From NCBI GenBank assembly GCA_036771375.1, contig DAIPHL010000059.1:1-12338 (forward strand): DNA of 12,338 nucleotides, given 5' to 3'. Positions 6,643-12,338 of the stretch are shown piece after piece. The position numbers and the translations under genes were made by a program. Within the stretch, counting starts at the first letter, position 1; every line of letters starts with the position of its first letter. The notes beneath the pieces are model-generated. The model ran no database searches and was not told the DNA's origin. It saw only the letters and a list, made by a program, of their open reading frames with translations. This DNA is from DAIPHL01 sp036771375. Lineage in GTDB: Bacteria > Synergistota > Synergistia > Synergistales > Synergistaceae.

Positions 6643-7914
6643 TCAGAGATCGATGTGGCTCTCCGCCGGATACCGTCTTCCCTCTTTCATCACGAACGAA
6701 CAATCCCGAAGTGCATCCGGATCCTTGAGCAGATTCCTCCTCCACCCCGCGATATCCGCCAGCTTTCCGGGCTCGATGGTTCCAACCCTGTCCGCAATCT
6801 CGCATATTTCGGCGTTGACCCTGGTCGCCGCATGGAGGATTCTGAAAGGATCCATGCCGCTTGCCATCCAAGCCCCATACTCCCAGCCGCTCTCGTAATT
6901 GTTGTGGACCGACACCATATCCGTGCCGTAGCCGAGACGGATCTTACTGTTTACGATAATCTCCCGCCCCTTGCGGATGCGATCTTGGTAAAACCGCAGC
7001 TTGTTGCGGTACTCGGGACTTTTCTGCGCCAGGCTCTCCTCGTCGTTATGCACGATGTCCTCGTAGGGCATGAAGGTCGGGACCAAATAGGTGCCCGAAT
7101 CCTCGAACAGTTTCGCCGTTTCTTCATCCATCAGAGAACCGTGTTCCATCCCGGTAATGCCGAACTCGATCAGTTTACGCATGAGCCTTGGACCGTAGGC
7201 GTGGGCGGTCACGGAGATCTTGACTTCCTTTGCCGTGTCGAAGATGGCCTTGAACTCCTCGTCGTTCAGCTGGATATCCTCCGGATCGTCGTTGGGTGTG
7301 GCAAACCCCCCGGTTGCCATGAGTTTAAGAAAGTCGGCGCCCATCTTTTTCTCTCTGCGGACAGCCCCGGCGAAAAAATCCGCCCCGTTGCCACACGTCG
7401 GATATTGACCCATCATGTAATCCGAGAGGTAGGGGTTCGTTCGAACCACCTGGGTCATGTCGCCGTGACTGCCGGGCGTACAGAGAAAATGAGACGATAC
7501 GACCAGCCTGGAACCCTCTACGTATCCCTCTTCGATCGCCCGCTTCACATCCAACTCGTATGCCTCTCTCCACCAGCCCATCGAACGAATCGTGGTGAAA
7601 CCGCCTCTGAGCGTGTTTCTCGCACAGGTCGCCGTGGCGAGAGCCCGATAGCCGTCCGAGTTGAAGACCGTATCCTTGTATACGTCCCTCCAGTCAAAAT
7701 ACTCGGGATGAAGATGGGCGTCAATCATGCCCGGGGTGACGGTCATGTCCGAAAGGTCGATCTCCTCCGTGTTTTCCGGACAACCAAGACGAGGACCGAC
7801 CTCCTTTATCCTGGCGCCCTGTACGAGGATTTCCATTCCCTCCTGCAATTCGGCCCTGATTCCGTCATACAGCTTTCCACACTTGATTTTCTTGTACTCT
7901 ACGTTTTTGTCCAT
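6643..7914 (-). CDS. Amidohydrolase-superfamily metal-dependent hydrolase
   Basis: A 423-aa cytoplasmic enzyme of the imidazolonepropionase/Xaa-Pro dipeptidase-like branch of the amidohydrolase superfamily (COG1228 type). All expected metal ligands are visible: HxH in MIDAHLH (His 67 and 69), the lysine that is carbamylated in this family in FLKLMATGG (Lys 197), His 238 in TAHAYG, His 258 in MEHGS and Asp 332 in GYGTDM. An N-terminal beta-sandwich (residues 1-60) and the C-terminal EPGKLADIAG complete the fold. Relatives hydrolyse C-terminal proline dipeptides, cyclic amides or related compounds, so the substrate is open. The ATG at 7914 follows GAGGTG five bases upstream. It lies 64 bp downstream of the symporter on the same strand and probably shares its transcript, suggesting it acts on the imported compound. 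No signal peptide is seen. Confidence 0.92.
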   Translation of the reverse strand: MDKNVEYKKIKCGKLYDGIRAELQEGMEILVQGARIKEVGPRLGCPENTEEIDLSDMTVTPGMIDAHLHPEYFDWRDVYKDTVFNSDGYRALATATCARNTLRGGFTTIRSMGWWREAYELDVKRAIEEGYVEGSRLVVSSHFLCTPGSHGDMTQVVRTNPYLSDYMMGQYPTCGNGADFFAGAVRREKKMGADFLKLMATGGFATPNDDPEDIQLNDEEFKAIFDTAKEVKISVTAHAYGPRLMRKLIEFGITGMEHGSLMDEETAKLFEDSGTYLVPTFMPYEDIVHNDEESLAQKSPEYRNKLRFYQDRIRKGREIIVNSKIRLGYGTDMVSVHNNYESGWEYGAWMASGMDPFRILHAATRVNAEICEIADRVGTIEPGKLADIAGWRRNLLKDPDALRDCSFVMKEGRRYPAESHIDL

Positions 7915-7978
7915 TTCACACCTCGTATACGGCGATGCTCGCTCTCTTCCGTGCCTTCTTTTTTCGAAAACACGAAGA

Positions 7979-9391
7979 TCAGCGGCTCTTTGCTCTTCCA
8001 GGCTGCGTCAAAAAGGATACGACGAAAATCACGACAAAGGACAGAGGAAGCGCGACGATGATCGTCTGTATCCCAAACGGACACTTCTGCAGCTCCCACG
8101 CGATCGTAAAGATGCTGCCGATCAACATCGAAGCGATACCGCCCGCCTTCGTGACCCCTTTCCACAGCAAGGCGCAGAGAACAGCCGGGGTGATCGCCGC
8201 CCCGTATATGGTGTAGGACATGAACTGTATCGCGAGGATGCTCGGGAAAAACTGCAGGATGACGTAGGCGACGACGCCGGCGATCAAAATAAACCAGCGG
8301 GTCACCAAGACCTGTTGTTTCTCCGTCGCCTGCGGGTTGATCGATTGGGCATATAGATCGACCGTAAAGTTGGACGAAGCGGACAGAAGATATGAATCTC
8401 CGGTCGTGATCGTAAAGGCGGAGGCGGCGGCGAGCAGAACCCCTCCCCAGAAAATCGGAAGCAGCGTCGCCGTGGAGATAAGGGCCTGGCCCGCGACGAT
8501 ATTCGAACCGAAGTAAAGCCGCCCGATAAAGGCAAAACAGGCGACGACCGGCATCACGATGACGCTTGCCAGCATGCAGCCGAGCAAGCCGATCCGCGCG
8601 GTCTTCAAATCTTTCGCGGCGCATATCCTTTGAAAATAATTCTGATCTCCGATCGTGAGGAACATCAGGGGAAGATATGCCCCGATCCACTGTACGAAGG
8701 ATTGTCCGCCCAAAAAGCTCATCTGGACAGGGGTTGCCGTCGACTTGACCCATTCCAAGCCACCGACCGTTTTCACAAGGATCGGAAGGGAAAAGAGCAT
8801 TCCAAAGACCATAAGAAAGGCGCTCATGGCGTCCGTCGTCGCCACCGTCTTGAGACCGCCGGAAAAGGCGAGCGCAATGACGAGAACGGCGCAGATGACC
8901 GTGCTCGTCTCGACGGAGATTCCAGTGGTGGCATTCAGGATAAAACCAAGACCTCTGTATTGATAGGATACGATGGAAACAAGAGCGATCGCGATGATCA
9001 CGGCGGCGATACGACGAGCTCCGCTCCCGTAGGATTTTTCGAGAAGTTCGGCGGTCGTGTAACAGCGACTTTCTCTGATTTTTTCAGCCAAAAAACAAAG
9101 GATTGTCAGGCTGAAGATCGGCGCGATCGCAAAGCAGACGCCCGGCCAAAAGCCAAATTTGTAGGCGAGGGAGTTCCCACCTCCGGTGACCGTTCCCCCG
9201 CCGACGTAAGTGGCGAAAATCGTCCCCACCGTGACCAGTTTCCCCAAACTGCGCCCGGCGAGGAGAAAATCCGCCCTGGATTCTTCGGAGACGAGAGATC
9301 GTTTGTAGAAAAACGCTCCAACCAGGACCAACAGAACGAGGTAGCCGGCCACAACTCCAAGCATCGCAGGAACATTAACCAACTCGTGCAT
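7979..9391 (-). CDS. Sodium:solute symporter (SSS family)
   Basis: A 470-aa membrane protein with about 13 hydrophobic segments, the usual size and layout of the SSS family (PutP, PanF and SGLT relatives). Family marks are the first helices with FLLAGRSLGKLVTVGTIFA, the glycine-rich TYVGGGTVTGGG (about residues 61-72), GLKTVATTDAMSAFLM, and the sodium-site helix FTITTGDSYLLSASSNFTVD (about 318-337), which matches the canonical sTADS-LL-SS-D pattern. It should couple sodium entry to solute uptake. The solute cannot be read from sequence, but the downstream amidohydrolase points to an amide or small peptide. The ATG at 9391 has an excellent AAGGAGG nine bases upstream. It is the first gene of the probable two-gene operon driven by the promoter at 9542-9570. 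Confidence 0.94.
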   Translation of the reverse strand: MHELVNVPAMLGVVAGYLVLLVLVGAFFYKRSLVSEESRADFLLAGRSLGKLVTVGTIFATYVGGGTVTGGGNSLAYKFGFWPGVCFAIAPIFSLTILCFLAEKIRESRCYTTAELLEKSYGSGARRIAAVIIAIALVSIVSYQYRGLGFILNATTGISVETSTVICAVLVIALAFSGGLKTVATTDAMSAFLMVFGMLFSLPILVKTVGGLEWVKSTATPVQMSFLGGQSFVQWIGAYLPLMFLTIGDQNYFQRICAAKDLKTARIGLLGCMLASVIVMPVVACFAFIGRLYFGSNIVAGQALISTATLLPIFWGGVLLAAASAFTITTGDSYLLSASSNFTVDLYAQSINPQATEKQQVLVTRWFILIAGVVAYVILQFFPSILAIQFMSYTIYGAAITPAVLCALLWKGVTKAGGIASMLIGSIFTIAWELQKCPFGIQTIIVALPLSFVVIFVVSFLTQPGRAKSR

Positions 9392-9512
9392 GATGATGTA
9401 CCTCCTTCGATTTACGCGGCGTGATTCCGATCAACGCTTTGCCGCGACTGCAAAAAACTCGACACGACGTTGCAAGGTTTGATGACTGGCAAGGGATTTT
9501 TCAATATCACAT

Positions 9513-9546
9513 AGTATATTCGGTGAATGCATTCGCCGAGTATATT
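9513..9546. promoter_or_regulatory. 34-nt imperfect palindrome over the symporter promoter, probable operator
   Basis: The two 12-nt flanks agree at 9 of 12 positions as reverse complements around a perfect 10-bp core (GAATGCATTC, 9525-9534). The dyad spans the -10 box and the expected transcription start of the minus-strand promoter, the classic place for a repressor site. Size and symmetry suit a dimeric regulator such as TetR; the TetR gene at 5935 is the nearest candidate. I found no second good copy in the window. Confidence 0.5.
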
Positions 9547-9570
9547 ATGCCCAGATCCCTCTTCTGTCAA
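9542..9570 (-). promoter_or_regulatory. Sigma-70 promoter of the symporter-amidohydrolase operon
   Basis: On the minus strand a perfect -35 TTGACA (9565-9570) is followed by a 17-nt spacer and TAATAT (9542-9547, four of six to TATAAT). The predicted start near 9535 leaves a leader of about 140 nt before the symporter ATG. The leader shows no riboswitch I recognise. The rest of 9571-9834, between this promoter and the MFS gene, has an 8-bp inverted repeat and a possible terminator but no credible gene. Confidence 0.6.
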
Positions 9571-9616
9571 GATCGGTCACATTCGTTGTGTCATTTGTCT
9601 TTGACCATGTCCTCCG

Positions 9617-9655
9617 CTCCTTCGTTTTCAGAAAATGTCCGCGTGAGCGAAGGAG
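9617..9655. repeat. Inverted repeat in the gap between symporter and MFS genes
   Basis: CTCCTTCG (9617-9624) and CGAAGGAG (9648-9655) are exact reverse complements around a 23-nt loop, which itself starts with a small TTTT-CAG-AAAA hairpin. It lies about 47 bp upstream of the symporter -35 box. It has no T-tract on either strand. It could be a second regulator site or an RNA structure; function unknown. Confidence 0.35.
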
Positions 9656-9792
9656 TACGTGAGATTGAAACGGAAGGATTGAACGCGTTTGCGAGTATCG
9701 GTGCATTGTGCAAAGCGACGCGTTTTGGAGCGGACGACAAGAGTCCAGGGATCACGGCGCGCCCCTTGCGGCGTTTACGAAAGGAATTTCAG

Positions 9793-9817
9793 AAAAGAGG
9801 AACGGGATCTCTCTTTT
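9793..9817 (-). terminator. Weak candidate terminator after the MFS gene
   Basis: AAAAGAG (minus strand, 9811-9817) pairs with CTCTTTT (9793-9799) around an 11-nt loop, about 20 bp beyond the MFS stop. The stem ends in T residues but is A/T-rich and short, so this is tentative. Confidence 0.3.
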
Positions 9818-9834
9818 ACGCAAACGATCGCACG

Positions 9835-11043
9835 CTATCCCCTCCGAGTCGTTCCGATGAAAACCCTCCACAAAAAGAACAGACAGACGGCGCCGAGTAA
9901 AACCGGCACCACGACCACCCGAAAGGCGACAACCGGGTCGAATATACTCTCCAGATATCCCAACGACAGAGGGACGACGAAGAAACCGACGCCCATCAGA
10001 AACCAGGAGAGAGAGACCGCCTGGGGTTGCAGCCTCCACGAGACGCTGTCCGATACGAGCGCCAGATGGAGCGGGAAGCCGAGGCCCATGCCGATTCCGT
10101 AGATCATCCCGAACGCGACGAACGCCCGTTCGCCGGGAAAGATCGACGCGAGCAACAAGGAACCCGCTGTGAGGACGATCGAGACGGACGCCATCGTCCC
10201 GCGATGGAAGCGATCGACCAACCCTCCGCAGGTAAGACGTATCAGAACCCCCACGACGGCGTTCGACGACAGGAAGAGCGACGCCATGAGTTCCAGACGC
10301 GTCGACATGCTCCCCATGAAAGAAGCGGCCGCATCGGTCACGCTGAAGAGAAACGACGACAGGAGGGCGAGTACGAGCGGTTTGATTCTCAAACACGCCC
10401 AAAGCTCGGAAAGAGACGAGCCCGATTCTCTCCTCTCGGGCGTAACGTGGTCCAGCCCTGGAATGAGCGGCGTCGTAAGCGAGGCGCCGGCACAGATCAA
10501 AAGAGGAAAGAGGATATACAGTGTGTTTCGGTTGTGATGCAACAGTATGTCGGCGATTGGAACGAGCGTCATCACCGGGGCAAGTCCTCCCGCCATGATC
10601 AGGGAGAACGCCCGTCCCCTTCTCTCCGGCCTGAAGGCGAGCGCCTGATAGGTCGCAAGACCGATCTGAAAGAGGCTCGAACCCACCCCGAGGATGAAAC
10701 GGCAAATCAGCCCCGGCCAGAAAACGCTCCCGGAGGCGGCGATCCCGATGGAGCTCGCAACGGACAGGAAGCCGGCGAGGTAAAACAGCCGTTTGAAACC
10801 CAGCCGCTCGACCAACCCCCCGAGAAAAGGGCGGGTCAGGACGGAGGCGAGGTAAAAAGCACCGACAAGCAGCCCCACCCTGTCCGTCGACTCCACGCCG
10901 ATCTGTTTGTAGTACACGGGAAGGAAATAGCTCACATTGGAAAAGCCGAAGACGAGGTAAAAGCTCAACGCCAGAAAAAGAATTTTGCCCACGTCGCCCG
11001 AGCTTCCGGCCAATTCTTTCTTACCCGGCTCCGTAACCAACAA
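9835..11043 (-). CDS. Major facilitator superfamily (MFS) transporter
   Basis: A 402-aa integral membrane protein with about 12 predicted transmembrane helices in two halves, the standard MFS size. The MFS loop 2-3 signature is present as GGLVERLGFKRLF (about residues 75-87), and its second-half echo is GGLVDRFHRGTM (about 268-279). The loop between the halves (HVTPERRESGSSLSELW, near 200) is hydrophilic. Most relatives are proton-driven exporters of drugs or metabolites; the substrate is unknown. The start is a TTG at 11043, the first possible start after an in-frame stop six bases upstream, with a GGGGA sequence nearby; the next codon is also TTG. It is transcribed away from malic enzyme, and its own promoter in the 94-bp gap is unclear. 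It is 443 bp upstream of the symporter and probably a separate transcript. Confidence 0.9.
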   Translation of the reverse strand: MLVTEPGKKELAGSSGDVGKILFLALSFYLVFGFSNVSYFLPVYYKQIGVESTDRVGLLVGAFYLASVLTRPFLGGLVERLGFKRLFYLAGFLSVASSIGIAASGSVFWPGLICRFILGVGSSLFQIGLATYQALAFRPERRGRAFSLIMAGGLAPVMTLVPIADILLHHNRNTLYILFPLLICAGASLTTPLIPGLDHVTPERRESGSSLSELWACLRIKPLVLALLSSFLFSVTDAAASFMGSMSTRLELMASLFLSSNAVVGVLIRLTCGGLVDRFHRGTMASVSIVLTAGSLLLASIFPGERAFVAFGMIYGIGMGLGFPLHLALVSDSVSWRLQPQAVSLSWFLMGVGFFVVPLSLGYLESIFDPVVAFRVVVVPVLLGAVCLFFLWRVFIGTTRRG

Positions 11044-11056
11044 AAATCATCCCCAA

Positions 11057-11085
11057 TTGGCAGACAACTGCTAATATAATAACAT
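11057..11085 (+). promoter_or_regulatory. Probable promoter of the malic enzyme gene
   Basis: TTGGCA (11057-11062, five of six to the -35 consensus) is followed 17 nt later by TAACAT (11080-11085). A perfect TATAAT lies at 11075-11080, but only 12 nt from that -35, so the exact -10 is uncertain. The AT-rich stretch lies in the divergent 94-bp gap and would give a leader of about 45 nt. Confidence 0.45.
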
Positions 11086-11137
11086 GGAGCGAAACGAAAA
11101 GACGAATCTTTAAGACAAAAGGACTGGAAGTGAACAC

Positions 11138-12310
11138 ATGGACGTAAAAAAACTGGCGTTGAAACGTCACGAGGCGTGGCGGGGGAAAATAGAGGTAACC
11201 TGCAGGGTTCCTCTCGACAGCACGGACGATCTTTCCCTCGCCTACACCCCCGGCGTGGCCGAACCCTGTCTTGCCATAAAGGAAGACGTTCTCGAAAGCT
11301 ACCGATATACGAGAAGATGGAATATGGTGGCCGTGATCACCGACGGCAGTGCCGTCCTGGGCCTTGGCGACATAGGGCCGGAGGCCGGCATGCCCGTCAT
11401 GGAGGGAAAGTGCGCCCTTTTCAAAAAGTTCGCCGACGTCGACGCCTTTCCGCTTGCCATCCGCTCGAAAAAACCCGACGAGATCGTGGAGACGATCCGG
11501 CTCATCTCGTGCAGCTTCGGGGGAATCAACCTCGAGGACATCTCCGCTCCCCGCTGTTTCGAGATCGAGCGCAGGCTGAAGGAAGTCTGCGACATACCGG
11601 TCTTCCATGACGATCAGCACGGCACGGCGGTCGTCGCGCTTGCGGCACTGACCAACGCATGCCGCCTCACGGGCCGCAAACCGAGCGACACCTCGCTCGT
11701 GATCAGCGGGGCCGGCGCGGCCGGAATCGCCGTGGCGGAGCTCCTGATGGCCTTTGGTGTGCAGGACGTCGTCCTGTGCGATATAGACGGGATCCTCTAC
11801 GAATCACGCCCCGGTTTGGACGAGGAACGGAGGAGGACCGTCGCAAAGACGAACGCCCGTGGACTCCGCGGCGGACTCGCCGAAGCGTTGCCGGGGGCGA
11901 ACGTCTTCTTCGGACTCTCCGCTCCCGGCATATTGACCGGCGAGATGGTCCGTTCGATGGCAAATGCTCCGGTGATATTCGCCATGGCGAACCCCATACC
12001 GGAGATATGGCCCGACGACGCGAAAGCGGCGGGGGCCGTTGCGATCGGGACCGGGCGCAGTGATTGCCCGAACCAGATCAACAACGTGCTGGCCTTCCCG
12101 GGCATATTTCGAGGCGCGCTCGACGTGAGAGCGAAAGACATCAACAACGAGATGAAGATCGCGGCGGCACATGCGATCGCTTCCCTGGTGTCGGACGACG
12201 AGCTCTCCCCGGACTACCTGATCCCCAGCGCGCTCGACAGCCGAGTGGCCCCCTCGGTGGCGCGCGCGGTCGCGGACGCCGCGCGAGGGTCCCAGGTCGC
12301 GCGAACATAA
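11138..12310 (+). CDS. Malic enzyme (oxaloacetate-decarboxylating malate dehydrogenase)
   Basis: It converts malate to pyruvate and CO2 with reduction of NAD(P). The 390-aa length is the short bacterial and archaeal form without the phosphotransacetylase-like tail of MaeB. Key sites are all present: AYTPGVAEP with the catalytic Tyr 36, VMEGKCALFK with the catalytic Lys 91, metal ligands in GGINLEDISAP (Glu 133, Asp 134) and FHDDQHGT (Asp 159), and the Rossmann loop GAGAAG (191-196). Asp 215 after the second Rossmann strand (VVLCDIDG) suggests NAD rather than NADP, which is inference. NQINNVLAFPGIFRGALD near the C-terminus is also family-typical. The ATG at 11138 follows GGAAGTG. It is complete, ending 28 bp before the window edge, and monocistronic as far as can be seen. 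Confidence 0.96.
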   Translation: MDVKKLALKRHEAWRGKIEVTCRVPLDSTDDLSLAYTPGVAEPCLAIKEDVLESYRYTRRWNMVAVITDGSAVLGLGDIGPEAGMPVMEGKCALFKKFADVDAFPLAIRSKKPDEIVETIRLISCSFGGINLEDISAPRCFEIERRLKEVCDIPVFHDDQHGTAVVALAALTNACRLTGRKPSDTSLVISGAGAAGIAVAELLMAFGVQDVVLCDIDGILYESRPGLDEERRRTVAKTNARGLRGGLAEALPGANVFFGLSAPGILTGEMVRSMANAPVIFAMANPIPEIWPDDAKAAGAVAIGTGRSDCPNQINNVLAFPGIFRGALDVRAKDINNEMKIAAAHAIASLVSDDELSPDYLIPSALDSRVAPSVARAVADAARGSQVART

Positions 12311-12338
12311 CGGCACGGACGAAACGGGAACGCCGACC

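Noticed and set aside
9421..9900. 159-codon plus-strand frame in the gap before the MFS gene.
   Set aside because: No ribosome binding site and no recognisable domain; it overlaps the symporter promoter, its operator and the MFS 3' end.
1..12338. The first eight bases and the last eight bases of the window are reverse complements (GGTCGGCG / CGCCGACC).
   Set aside because: Eight GC-rich bases at arbitrary window edges are easily chance. No transposase or other element gene lies between them to suggest terminal repeats.

Overview
This 12.3 kb window carries a fairly GC-rich, densely coded bacterial segment with eleven protein-coding genes that I consider real. The mix suggests a motile anaerobe: a very large flagellar cap protein, a sodium-coupled solute symporter paired with an amidohydrolase, a short-form malic enzyme, a radical SAM protein and two toxin-antitoxin pairs. 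I lean towards an amino-acid or peptide fermenter of the Synergistota type, but that is inference. Nothing in the window proves the phylum.

Layout, left to right. Positions 82-1420 hold two type II toxin-antitoxin operons on the minus strand: a RelB/RelE-like pair (antitoxin 332-556, toxin 82-348) and HicA/HicB (toxin 1244-1420, antitoxin 845-1222). Upstream of each pair lies a copy of a diverged repeat, and a near-perfect 38-bp palindrome lies just upstream of the RelB/RelE pair. From 1881 the plus strand carries fliD (883 aa, nearly twice the size of the enterobacterial protein), then a radical SAM protein of the SPL-like family with no canonical start codon (about 4713-5642), then a TetR-family regulator (5935-6573). 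A minus-strand block follows: an amidohydrolase (6643-7914) downstream of its probable partner, an SSS-family sodium:solute symporter (7979-9391), then a separate MFS transporter (9835-11043). The last gene, on the plus strand, is a malic enzyme (11138-12310), divergent from the MFS gene.

How the genes may work together. The symporter and amidohydrolase look like one catabolic operon, with sodium-driven uptake of an amide- or peptide-like compound followed by cytoplasmic hydrolysis. A strong sigma-70 promoter (TTGACA, 17-nt spacer, TAATAT) sits upstream of the symporter, and a 34-nt imperfect palindrome covers its -10 box and start site, as an operator would. The TetR gene converges on this operon and is the obvious candidate regulator. 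Malic enzyme could feed pyruvate and reducing power into central metabolism. fliD has a possible sigma-28 promoter and no flagellar neighbours here. Several genes appear to use weak starts (TTG for the RelE-like toxin, tetR and the MFS gene; GTG for hicA). I found no tRNA, rRNA, CRISPR array or intact insertion sequence.
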